This document shows positions 7,695-15,436 of a stretch of DNA of 25,966 bases, one piece after another (the stretch's first letter is position 1; the number at the start of each line of letters is the position of its first letter). The notes under the pieces were generated by a model. The model had not been told where the DNA came from and searched no databases. It worked only from the letters and a program-made list of their open reading frames with translations. This stretch comes from AVCC01 sp041736255. GTDB lineage: Bacteria > Pseudomonadota > Gammaproteobacteria > Burkholderiales > Burkholderiaceae_D. The stretch covers positions 1 through 25,966 of the forward strand of contig JBGSTZ010000148.1 in the NCBI GenBank assembly GCA_041736255.1, read 5' to 3'. Made by a program: the position numbers and the translations under genes.

Positions 7695-7762
7695 GTAGGA
7701 TGGGTGAAACCCATCACTTTTCAATTGCTATCAACGCAAATGATGGGTTTCACCCATCCTAC
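7695..7762. repeat. Long perfect inverted repeat (22-bp arms), GTAG-headed
   Basis: Arms at 7695-7716 (starting GTAGGATGGGTGAAACCC) and 7741-7762 (ending in CATCCTAC) are perfect complements over 22 bp, with a 24-nt spacer. It lies between the convergent pagL and waaA genes. The core GGATGGGTGAAACCCATC is a repeat often seen in proteobacterial intergenic regions. It is a third palindromic repeat type in this window and may also block convergent transcription. Confidence 0.75.
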
Positions 7763-7790
7763 GATGCTGGCTTCGACTTATCCTACGGCA

Positions 7791-9089
7791 TCAATCCGAA
7801 ATCAGCGCCTGTAGCAATGCCAGGGTACGCTTGGTGGCGCCGCGATGGCACTGCGCGAAAGCGTATGCAGCTTGTCCGGCAGACTCTCGCGGGCCAGTTT
7901 CAGATAATAAAATTTTTGCTTCGTGCAGCAATGCGGCAGCGTCGGCAATGCGCCGCGCCGCACCGGTGGCGATTGCTGCTTCGGTCACATCGGCAAAATT
8001 AAAAGTATGCGGCCCGGTCAGCACCGGCTTGCCCAGCGCGCAGGCTTCAATCAGATTTTGCCCGCCCAGCGGCAGCAAGCTGCCGCCGATGAAGGCAACA
8101 TCGCAAGCTGCGTAATAGGCAAACATTTCTCCCATCGAATCGCCCAGCAACACGTGCACCGTCGGCGCTATCGGCGCGCCTGCCATTGCCGCGTCGAGCG
8201 ATGAACGGCGCTGCAGGATCAGGCCGCGCACCTTGACCAGTTGCGCCACTGCATCGAAACGCTGCGGGTGGCGCGGCACCAGCAACAGCAACATGGGGGC
8301 TACATCGGCAGCCTGCAGCGCATCGAGGATCAATGCCTCTTCCCCGTCACGCGTGCTGGCGCACAGCAACACCGGGCGGACACCGATCTGCTGGCGCAAA
8401 GCTTTGCCCAGCGCCAATGCTGCAGGCGGCGGCAACACATCGAACTTGATGCTGCCAGTGATCTGTACGTCGCGTGCGCCGATCTGCTGCAGGCGCCGGG
8501 CATCTGCCGGGGTTTGCGCCGCCACGCATGACAAACCCTGCGCCGCTTTGCGCATCAAACCGGAAAATTGCTGCGCCCGGCGCAAGGACCGCGCCGACAG
8601 CCGCGCATTAAGCAATGCCACTGGCACCCGCTGCGCTACGCAGGCGGCGATCAGATTCGGCCAGACTTCGGTTTCCATCAGCATGCAAATCTGCGGCGAA
8701 AAATGGCGCAGGAAGCGCGCCGCCATCCAGCCGGTATCGTAAGGCAGATAACTCTGCAGCACGCGCCGCCCATGTTTGGCAAACAGCGCGCGCCCGGTAG
8801 CGCGGCCGGTGGGGGTCATGTGGGTGAGTAAAATCGTGTGTTCGGGATAGGCGCTTAGCAGCGCTTCGATCAAGGGTTCGGCGGCGCGTGTCTCGCCGAC
8901 CGACACTGCGTGCAGCCACAGAATCTTGCCGCCTTTCAATACTGTGCCCGCATAACAGCCGAAACGCTCGGCCAGATGCTGCCGATAACCGGCTTCCTTG
9001 CGGCCGCGCCACCACAACCGCAGCAGGACTACTGGCATCGCCAGCCACCACGCCAGCGAATATAGCCGCCGTGCCATGTTCAATCTCAT
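7791..9089 (-). CDS. waaA: 3-deoxy-D-manno-octulosonic acid (Kdo) transferase
   Basis: 432 aa. It transfers Kdo from CMP-Kdo to lipid IVA at the inner face of the cytoplasmic membrane, an essential step of LPS inner-core assembly. The N-terminal hydrophobic, basic segment (LYSLAWWLAMPVVLLRLWWR) anchors it. The acceptor-site motif WLHAVSVGETRAAEPL (58-73) contains the catalytic acid E66. METEVWPN is at 138-145, and the C-terminal nucleotide-binding block GGQNLIEACALGKPVLTGP is present. Length is usual for the GT30 family. The ATG at 9089 overlaps the stop of a small upstream ORF (ATGA), favouring that start over the ATG at 9077. The gene is convergent with pagL. Confidence 0.93.
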   Translation of the reverse strand: MRLNMARRLYSLAWWLAMPVVLLRLWWRGRKEAGYRQHLAERFGCYAGTVLKGGKILWLHAVSVGETRAAEPLIEALLSAYPEHTILLTHMTPTGRATGRALFAKHGRRVLQSYLPYDTGWMAARFLRHFSPQICMLMETEVWPNLIAACVAQRVPVALLNARLSARSLRRAQQFSGLMRKAAQGLSCVAAQTPADARRLQQIGARDVQITGSIKFDVLPPPAALALGKALRQQIGVRPVLLCASTRDGEEALILDALQAADVAPMLLLLVPRHPQRFDAVAQLVKVRGLILQRRSSLDAAMAGAPIAPTVHVLLGDSMGEMFAYYAACDVAFIGGSLLPLGGQNLIEACALGKPVLTGPHTFNFADVTEAAIATGAARRIADAAALLHEAKILLSETGPRESAGQAAYAFAQCHRGATKRTLALLQALISD

Positions 9090-9232
9090 GCGCCCAACAA
9101 TTGCGTCACGTCATCCAGCAGCGAGCGGCGCACCATTAAGTTCTTCAACATCAAATACAGCTCCGAATCACAACGCTGAATCCCGCCTGATAAATCATGA
9201 ATACTGACAGGTATGCCAAAAAACAATACCAT
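9086..9232 (-). CDS. Small 48-aa ORF translationally coupled to waaA
   Basis: From ATG 9230-9232 the minus strand reads 48 codons and ends in TGA at 9086-9088, sharing ATGA with the waaA start. The product begins MVLFFGIPVSIHDLSGGIQ and ends LLDDVTQLLGA. The middle (CDSELYLMLKNLMVRRSLLDDV) looks like a compact amphipathic helical protein. The start overlaps GGGA only poorly, so the ribosome site is weak. The start-stop overlap and protein-like composition argue for a real gene. I do not recognise the family. The alternative is a chance frame. Confidence 0.5.
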   Translation of the reverse strand: MVLFFGIPVSIHDLSGGIQRCDSELYLMLKNLMVRRSLLDDVTQLLGA

Positions 9233-9285
9233 TCCCGCATATAATCATTGAGGTTTAAAAAATACCCCAATGACTACGTCGGAAT

Positions 9286-9305
9286 AAAAGGCAAGTATGC
9301 TTGCC
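9286..9305 (-). terminator. Rho-independent terminator of the manB gene
   Basis: On the minus strand GGCAAG-CATA-CTTGCC (9290-9305) is followed by TTTT at 9286-9289, seven bases after the stop at 9312. A second imperfect hairpin (9246-9254/9264-9272) without a T-run lies between this terminator and the next ORF. Confidence 0.65.
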
Positions 9306-9311
9306 GCCAGC

Positions 9312-10688
9312 TTAAAACGGCAACACCGCATCCGCTTTGGCGACTTGAATCACGCGTTTAAAATCGGCCTGAATCCGTTCCAGCGCCGCTTGCGATTCTG
9401 CCTCAAAGCGCATCACCACTACCGGCGTGGTGTTCGATGCACGTGCCAAGCCGAAACCATCCGCATACTCGACCCGCAAACCGTCGATCGTAATGATCTG
9501 CACCGCATCCGGGAAACGCGCATCGCGCTGCAAGCCGTCGATCAGGCTGAAATTTTCACCTTCTGCTAGCTCCAGTTGCAACTCCGGCGTGCTGATCGAT
9601 TGCGGCAACGCGTTCAGCAGCGCCGAAGGATCTTCTGCCCGCGTGAGCAATTCCAGCATGCGCGCACCGGCGTACATGCCATCGTCAAAACCGTACCAGC
9701 GATCCTTGAAGAACAGGTGTCCGCTCATTTCGCCCCCCAACGGTGCGCCGGTTTCGCGCATCTTGGCCTTGACCAGCGAATGTCCGGTCTTCCACATCAA
9801 TGGAATGCCTCCATGCGCCTCGACCCACGGTGCGATATGGCGGGTGCATTTGACGTCGTACAGAATCTCGCGTCCCGGATTGCGCGTCAGCACATCGGCG
9901 GCAAACAGCATCAATTGACGGTCCGGATAAATGATCTGGCCATCTTTGGTCACCACGCCCAGACGGTCACCGTCGCCATCGAAAGCCAGACCGATTTCGG
10001 CATCGGTTTGCTGCAAGCATTTAATCAAATCCTGCAGATTCTCTGGATGCGCCGGATCAGGATGATGATTCGGGAAGTTGCCATCGACTTCGCAAAACAG
10101 TTCGACCACTTCGCAACCCATGGCGCGATATAAATCTCCGGCGAACGCACCTGCCACACCATTGCCGCAATCGATCGCAACCTTGATCGGCCGCGCCGGT
10201 TTCACGTCATCAACGATGCGCTGCAAATACGCGTCGCGGATATCGTGGCTGCTGTAAGCGCCCGCTCCCTGCGTGAAATTGTCATCCACAATCGCTTGAT
10301 GCAACGCCAGAATCTCGTCGCCGTAAATTGCCTCGCCTGCCAGCACCATCTTGAAACCGTTGTAATCGGGCGGATTATGGCTGCCGGTGACCATCACGCC
10401 GGATTGCGCATCCAGCACATGGGTGCCGAAATACAGCATCGGCGTTGCCACCACGCCGAGGTCGATCACATCCACACCCGCCGCCTGCAGGCCGGCGGCC
10501 AGTGCTGCTGCTAGTTCCGGCCCGGACAACCGGCCATCGCGACCGATGACCACGGCACGCTCGCCCTTGGCCCGCGCCGCGGAACCGAAAGCATGGCCAA
10601 TCTGGCGTGCGATTCCTGCATCCAGCGTCTTGCCGACGATGCCGCGAATGTCGTAGGCTTTGAAAATGGTTTTTGAGAGTGCGAGCAT
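9312..10688 (-). CDS. Phosphomannomutase/phosphoglucomutase
   Basis: 458 aa; alpha-D-phosphohexomutase family (AlgC/ManB type). It interconverts hexose 6-phosphate and 1-phosphate, supplying GDP-mannose and UDP-glucose for LPS and polysaccharide. The phosphoserine loop is TGSHNPPDYNG (101-111, S103). The metal loop DGDGDR is at 237-242. The sugar-recognition motif GGEMSGHLFF is at 318-327, and the C-terminal phosphate-binding SNTTPVVVMRFEA is present. Length equals the family norm. AAGGA stands ten bases before the ATG. It starts 13 bp after the H-NS-like gene stop and is probably co-transcribed with it. A terminator follows at 9286. Confidence 0.92.
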   Translation of the reverse strand: MLALSKTIFKAYDIRGIVGKTLDAGIARQIGHAFGSAARAKGERAVVIGRDGRLSGPELAAALAAGLQAAGVDVIDLGVVATPMLYFGTHVLDAQSGVMVTGSHNPPDYNGFKMVLAGEAIYGDEILALHQAIVDDNFTQGAGAYSSHDIRDAYLQRIVDDVKPARPIKVAIDCGNGVAGAFAGDLYRAMGCEVVELFCEVDGNFPNHHPDPAHPENLQDLIKCLQQTDAEIGLAFDGDGDRLGVVTKDGQIIYPDRQLMLFAADVLTRNPGREILYDVKCTRHIAPWVEAHGGIPLMWKTGHSLVKAKMRETGAPLGGEMSGHLFFKDRWYGFDDGMYAGARMLELLTRAEDPSALLNALPQSISTPELQLELAEGENFSLIDGLQRDARFPDAVQIITIDGLRVEYADGFGLARASNTTPVVVMRFEAESQAALERIQADFKRVIQVAKADAVLPF

Positions 10689-10701
10689 AGCTAACTAATC
10701 C

Positions 10702-11022
10702 TTATACTTTCAACGCATCCAGTGATTGGCCCGATTCAAGCCACTCATGCACCCACTTCGGCTGACGCCCGCGTCCGGTCCAGTGCAGGGAAGTTTCGGC
10801 AGGATGCCGGTAACGCACTGCAACCTTCGTCACTGAGCCGGCCTTGGCTACGCGCGCTTGCGTGCCCATCAATTCCTTGAGGGGAACACCTATGCCTTGT
10901 GCAATCGCCAGAATTTGTTCGCGTGCCTTTGCACGTTCGGCCTGCTCGCGGTCCTTCAGCGCTTTGGTGATCTGATCTTGCAGAGTATGCAATTCCGCGA
11001 TTGACAGCTTTGATATATCCAT
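10702..11022 (-). CDS. H-NS-family nucleoid protein
   Basis: 106 aa. The N-terminal half (residues 3-40, LSIAELHTLQDQITKALKDR onward) is a charged coiled coil for oligomerisation. The C-terminal DNA-binding motif RYRHPAETSLHWTGRGRQPKWV (70-91) carries the TGRGRQPKW AT-hook-like core typical of beta/gammaproteobacterial H-NS. It binds AT-rich DNA and silences foreign genes. AAGGAAACAT precedes the ATG. The gene has an 830-bp AT-rich region upstream, the kind of DNA this family binds, and lies 13 bp ahead of the phosphohexomutase gene. Multiple small paralogues are usual in Burkholderiales, so this need not be the main H-NS. Confidence 0.88.
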   Translation of the reverse strand: MDISKLSIAELHTLQDQITKALKDREQAERAKAREQILAIAQGIGVPLKELMGTQARVAKAGSVTKVAVRYRHPAETSLHWTGRGRQPKWVHEWLESGQSLDALKV

Positions 11023-11854
11023 TATGTTTCCTTAAAAAAAACTGTGAGAATACTGTGGCCACATTAACAACTGTGCGCCACCAATTCCATGCCTCTGAAT
11101 TTAGACGACCTGGGAAATTTTCAATCGTATATTTTGCTTCTATATTTATTGCAATATTTGCATAACTAAATACGAGCAGATATTAATGCCGACGATAAAA
11201 ATAATCCATACAAAACTACTTGCTCAACTGCGGCAGATCAATTTTTTCGTATCTTTTATTTTTTTATGGGCAGAATGTTTATGCGTAATAAAAACTTTAC
11301 GCAAGTAATTAACTGATGTCACGGATAAAAAATTCGGTCCCCGAAAAACACAAAAGGCACGAACAAGCATTCCTTGCATTATTCAAAAGGAGCATTTTAT
11401 TCTTCCTTTCGTGGACAATGCTTTTTAAGTCTTACTTGAAGATGTGCAATATCAATTAATAACATTGAAATTGTAATTTCCGGGTACCTAATCCATCTTT
11501 CCGCATGACATTTTTTACAATAATTAAAACGATAAACAACTGGATCGCATTGCTTTTGGCAATATTCTAATTGTATATTTAAAATCCATGCGTCACTGAT
11601 TAAATTTTTCGGTAAGCAAAAAATTATAAATTTTTTAAAATCGCTTATTTATTAATGTGCGGAGGATAAAACAGATTCAGCAGAAAATATCGCAAGAAGC
11701 GATCTGCATGAATAAGTTGTGACAGGGCGTGACATAAGCTGCTTATGGATTCCCGGGAACGGGGTGACGTGAGTACTTATTATTTTTATCGATTGGAACA
11801 TCCAAACCTGACCGCCATTACCATCAACCATCCTGCAAAAACTACACCGCACTT
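11023..11854. other. AT-rich intergenic region without a recognisable gene
   Basis: 832 bp, visibly richer in A and T than the flanking genes, with many homopolymeric runs. I find no protein with recognisable features. The best short frame is a minus-strand 28-codon ORF (11309-11395) with AAAGGAAG upstream, but its product is not protein-like. Around 11745-11775 there is a TTCCCGGGAA palindrome within a stretch resembling a degenerate dispersed repeat. The interval probably holds promoters for the flanking leftward genes and H-NS binding sites. Confidence 0.5.
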
Positions 11855-13834
11855 TTATAAAGTTACGATATGAGTTTTATGCAATATTACCGGCAGAGAT
11901 TCTGCGCTTGACTTGTTCTTCTCGCGCCATACCAGATCCTCGATCCCGCACTGCGGCGCATATTCAGCTACAGCGCGCTGCAACACCACCCTGATTTCTT
12001 CAAAATCGAAACGATCGCAGGCATTTCCCAATGCGTGCAATAGTTCTTGCAACTCAGGCCAGGGGATTTCTGCTTCTTGCGCACGCATGATCAGCGGGTG
12101 ATCGGTGCCTTCGACGTTGTCGCCGATTAGTAATTCTTCATACAATTTTTCGCCCGGGCGCAGGCCAACGTGATGCAACTCAATCGTACCTTCTGGAGTC
12201 GCTTCGCTCTTGACCTCCAAACCGCTCAAATGCACCATCTGCTTGGCCAGGTCCATGATCTTGATCGGCTCGCCCATATCCAGCACAAAGACATCGCCGC
12301 CCTCGCCCATTGAACCCGCCTGCAACACCAATTGCGCCGCCTCGGGAATTGTCATGAAATAGCGCGTGATCTCCGGGTGCGTCAGCGTGATCGGGCCGCC
12401 TGCCATGATCTGCTTGCGAAACAGCGGCACCACCGACCCCGACGAGCCCAGCACATTGCCAAAGCGCACCATGCAAAAACGCGTATGCAGCAATCCGTGC
12501 AGCAGCTTTGCGCATTGCTGTCGGGCCAGCGCCTGCAACACCAATTCCGACAAACGCTTGGTGGCGCCCATCACGTTGGTTGGACGCACCGCCTTATCGG
12601 TTGAAATCAGTACAAAGTTTTTTACACCTGCGCTCATCGCTGCTTGCGCAATGCTGAGCGTGCCAAAGACGTTATTACAAATACCCTCAATCGGATTATG
12701 TTCAACCAGCGGTACATGCTTGTAAGCGGCCGCATGATACACCGTGTCCACCGCAAAAGTGCGCATGATGCGCTGGCATTTTTCGCTCTCCAGCACCGAG
12801 CCGAGAAAAGGCATCAGTTCAGCCGTGCTGCCCAGCTTCTTCAGCTTCAAGCGTAACTCTTGCTCGATGGAATATAACGCGAACTCCGACATCTCCAGCA
12901 AAATAAGCTTGGCGGGCTGGTGGCGCAGTATCTGGCGGCACAACTCGGACCCGATCGAGCCCCCGGCCCCACTCACCATCACCGACTTGCCGGTGATACA
13001 TGCTGCGATCAGCTGCGGGTCCGGTGCGACCTGATCGCGCCCGAGCAAATCCTCGATCTCGATCTCGCGCACATCCTGCAAGCGCACCGCACCCTTGCCG
13101 TTGACCAAATCTCCAAGCGACGGCGTCACCTTGATCTTTACCTTCTGCGGCGCCAGCCGTTCTAGAATGTGCTTTTGCTGGGCCTTGGGCAACGACGGCA
13201 TCGCCAGCAAAACTTCTTTGATGCCCCGATTGACAATCAACTGCGGCAAAGCATCGAATGCATACACTTTGATACCGGCTATGGTTGCGCCTCGCAGTTC
13301 TTTGTTGTCGTCGATAAAAGCCACCGGCCGGTAATCGCGGGTGTGCTTCAAGGCACTGGCCAGTTGATTGCCCGCGCTGCCCGCGCCATAAATCGCCACA
13401 TGCGTGCCGCCGGATGTGCCGGTGGCATGCACAAAATAACTGCGCGCGACAAGCCGGCTGGCAGCCACGTACAGGATTGCACTGACCCAGTAAATACCGA
13501 ATACGCCGCGCGACAACCCCAGCATATGGGTTGCAAATGCAGCGACAGACAGCAGCACCACAACCGAGAGCGTTACCCCGATTATCGCCACGTACACAAT
13601 TTTGTGGTCGATAAAACGAATAACTGCACGATATAAACCCAGCCTGATGAAAATTGGAATTGAAACCAGCGGCGCGGCAAGAATCAGCCAAGTATACGGC
13701 TGCAGGGATGCAATATTAAAACCGTCATAACGCAACCAGATGGCAACGCAAAACGTCAAGGGCAAAAAAAACAGATCCAGCATCGCTGCAATAATCTGCT
13801 TATGAAAACGGGGGAAATTCAGGAGCGACTTCAT
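11855..13834 (-). CDS. Membrane nucleotide-sugar 4,6-dehydratase (WbpM/CapD type)
   Basis: 659 aa from the ATG at 13834 (a TTG three codons earlier is possible). The N-terminus has four hydrophobic segments (about residues 13-130), then a first Rossmann unit with GAGSAG (150-155). The catalytic SDR domain has GAGGSIGSE (289-297), YHAAAYKHVPLVE, and LISTDKAVRPTNVMGATKR. In that motif the usual SDR Tyr is Met (M422) ahead of K426, with S411, the hallmark of WbpM/FlaA1-type UDP-GlcNAc 4,6-dehydratases. It makes UDP-4-keto-6-deoxy sugars for O-antigen or capsule at the inner membrane. LRPGEKLYEELL is the C-terminal family motif. Length is typical. A small membrane peptide is encoded just upstream on the same strand. 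Confidence 0.9.
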   Translation of the reverse strand: MKSLLNFPRFHKQIIAAMLDLFFLPLTFCVAIWLRYDGFNIASLQPYTWLILAAPLVSIPIFIRLGLYRAVIRFIDHKIVYVAIIGVTLSVVVLLSVAAFATHMLGLSRGVFGIYWVSAILYVAASRLVARSYFVHATGTSGGTHVAIYGAGSAGNQLASALKHTRDYRPVAFIDDNKELRGATIAGIKVYAFDALPQLIVNRGIKEVLLAMPSLPKAQQKHILERLAPQKVKIKVTPSLGDLVNGKGAVRLQDVREIEIEDLLGRDQVAPDPQLIAACITGKSVMVSGAGGSIGSELCRQILRHQPAKLILLEMSEFALYSIEQELRLKLKKLGSTAELMPFLGSVLESEKCQRIMRTFAVDTVYHAAAYKHVPLVEHNPIEGICNNVFGTLSIAQAAMSAGVKNFVLISTDKAVRPTNVMGATKRLSELVLQALARQQCAKLLHGLLHTRFCMVRFGNVLGSSGSVVPLFRKQIMAGGPITLTHPEITRYFMTIPEAAQLVLQAGSMGEGGDVFVLDMGEPIKIMDLAKQMVHLSGLEVKSEATPEGTIELHHVGLRPGEKLYEELLIGDNVEGTDHPLIMRAQEAEIPWPELQELLHALGNACDRFDFEEIRVVLQRAVAEYAPQCGIEDLVWREKNKSSAESLPVILHKTHIVTL

Positions 13835-13905
13835 TATCAACAATCAATCCAAATAACGGCAACGTACCAAGTAATTAATAAGCGCAAGGACGCGAGCTGC
13901 ACCCA

Positions 13906-14034
13906 TCAAAAGCACAGGTAAATCCGGTTTGCCAGATCCAGCACGAAACCGGGTTGCAAGTAAGCACGGAAAATCAGTGCCAGCAATATTGCGCCAGCAA
14001 TGCCAATCAAAAGACGCTTGATGCCTTGTTTCAT
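13906..14034 (-). CDS. Small single-span membrane protein, 42 aa
   Basis: ATG at 14032-14034, TGA at 13906-13908. The product starts MKQGIKRLLIGIAGAILLAL, continues IFRAYLQPGF and ends VLDLANRIYLCF. It has a basic N-terminus, one transmembrane helix and a short amphipathic tail ending near a cysteine. AAGG lies seven bases before the ATG. An ATG two codons upstream is also in frame. It begins about 28 bp from the MFS stop and ends about 70 bp before the WbpM-like start, all on the same strand. I do not know its function. The pattern and spacing support a real gene, plausibly an accessory of the polysaccharide enzyme or a leftover of a longer membrane protein. Confidence 0.65.
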   Translation of the reverse strand: MKQGIKRLLIGIAGAILLALIFRAYLQPGFVLDLANRIYLCF

Positions 14035-14061
14035 TTGCATGCCTTATCAAATTACATCAGA

Positions 14062-15285
14062 TCAAGCTATTGCGGGTTGCGGCCGCGCTATGGCTTTCTC
14101 ATTAATCGGCAGATTAATCAGTGCCGCGAACAGACCCAGTGCGATGGTAATCATCCAGACCATATTGTAGTTCCCCTGTTTGGTGAATAAGAAACCGCCC
14201 AGCCATACGCCCATGAAGCTGCCGATCTGGTGTGACAGGAACACGAAACCGGACAGCATTGACAGATAACGCACCCCGAAGATTCCGGCGATTACGCCAT
14301 TCGTCAGCGGCACAGTGGACAGCCAAAGAAACCCCATCGCGCTGGCGAATGCATACACCGTCCATTGCGACAGCGGCGCCAGCAGGAACAGACTGATGAC
14401 GATGGCGCGACTAAGATAAATCCCCGACAGCAAATAGCGCTTGGGAAATTTCCCACCCAGACTGCCCGCCGTAAACGAGCCGAAAATATTGAACAGGCCG
14501 ATCAGCGCCAGCGCGATCACCCCGACATTGGGTTCGAGCAAGCCTTTGTCTTTCAGATAGGCCGGCAGGTGGACGCCGATAAATACCAACTGGAAGCCGC
14601 AGACAAAATAACCGGACACCAAGTACAGGAATGGCCGGTAGCCGAACGCTTCGCGGGTCGCTTCCAGAATGCTTTGTTGCGGCTCGTCGGAGACCGTATG
14701 CTCCGGCTCGCGCAGGCGCAACGCCATCGGAATCATGACCAGAATAACCAGCGCGGCCAACATATAGAATGCATTTTGCCAGCCAGAGATCGAGATCATT
14801 TGCTGCTCAATCGGCATCAACATGAATTGCCCGAGAGAACTGGCGGCACCCGAAATTCCGAACGCCATCGAGCGTTTCTCGGCTGGCGCTACACGTGCGA
14901 TGATGCCGCTGACGGCGCCGAAGCCGGTGCAGGCCAAGCCGCCACCGACCAGGACGCCGGCACCCAGAATGAACAGCGTCGGTTCATTTACCATCGCCAT
15001 CCACAGCAAACCCGCCGCGTATAGCAAGGCACCGACGATGACCACCCGCATGGTGCCGTAACGATCGGCCGCCATCCCAGCGAACGGCCCGAATACGCCC
15101 CACATAAGATTTTGCAGCGCCATCGCCAGCGAATAGGTCTCGCGGGTCCAGCCCTGGGCCTGCGAAATCGGCTGCAACCAGAAGCCGAAGCCATGCCGCA
15201 CCCCCATCGCGATAGTCAGGATCAGGCCGGTTGCAATCAGAATAGTTTTTAGTTCGGGAGCGCGGGAAGGTCGGTCGTGTTGCAT
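14062..15285 (-). CDS. Major facilitator superfamily transporter
   Basis: 407 aa from the ATG at 15285 (MQHDRPSRAPELK). An in-frame ATG 26 codons earlier lacks family-like sequence and is not used. There are twelve hydrophobic segments in two groups of six. The loop 2-3 motif GMAADRYGTMRVVIVG matches MFS motif A. The opening AMGVRHGFGFWLQPISQAQGW resembles the oxalate/formate antiporter-like (OFA) or YbfB-like subgroup, whose substrates are mostly monocarboxylates or unknown. It acts at the inner membrane. It lies downstream of topB on the same strand, but a terminator at 15394 separates them. The substrate cannot be deduced. Confidence 0.85.
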   Translation of the reverse strand: MQHDRPSRAPELKTILIATGLILTIAMGVRHGFGFWLQPISQAQGWTRETYSLAMALQNLMWGVFGPFAGMAADRYGTMRVVIVGALLYAAGLLWMAMVNEPTLFILGAGVLVGGGLACTGFGAVSGIIARVAPAEKRSMAFGISGAASSLGQFMLMPIEQQMISISGWQNAFYMLAALVILVMIPMALRLREPEHTVSDEPQQSILEATREAFGYRPFLYLVSGYFVCGFQLVFIGVHLPAYLKDKGLLEPNVGVIALALIGLFNIFGSFTAGSLGGKFPKRYLLSGIYLSRAIVISLFLLAPLSQWTVYAFASAMGFLWLSTVPLTNGVIAGIFGVRYLSMLSGFVFLSHQIGSFMGVWLGGFLFTKQGNYNMVWMITIALGLFAALINLPINEKAIARPQPAIA

Positions 15286-15393
15286 GGCGTTAAATGTTTG
15301 GCAAAAAAGCAGTGTAGCGCAAATTGCATTTTTACAACCATGCCCGACCAGCAGATATGACAACTATTGATACAACTGATGCTACACACACAC

Positions 15394-15423
15394 AAAAACC
15401 CTCTCTGCCGCAGCCACAGAGAG
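15394..15423 (-). terminator. Rho-independent terminator of topB
   Basis: On the minus strand CTCTCTG (15417-15423) and CAGAGAG (15401-15407) form a stem with a 9-nt loop. GG and TTTTT (15394-15398) follow. It lies 14 bases past the topB stop. Confidence 0.7.
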
Positions 15424-15436
15424 AGAGTGATACGCT

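Noticed and set aside
9246..9272. Hairpin CATTGAGGT/ACCCCAATG before the small ORF
   Set aside because: One mismatch, no T-run on either strand; not strong enough to call a terminator or operator.
11309..11323. TTAACTGATGTCACG, similar to the IS end GTAACTGATGTTACG
   Set aside because: Similarity stops after about 13 bases and no adjoining IS sequence matches; probably chance.
11309..11395. 28-codon minus-strand ORF with AAAGGAAG upstream
   Set aside because: Good spacing of the ribosome site, but the product (Cys/Phe/Leu-rich, no pattern) and AT-rich context do not support a gene.
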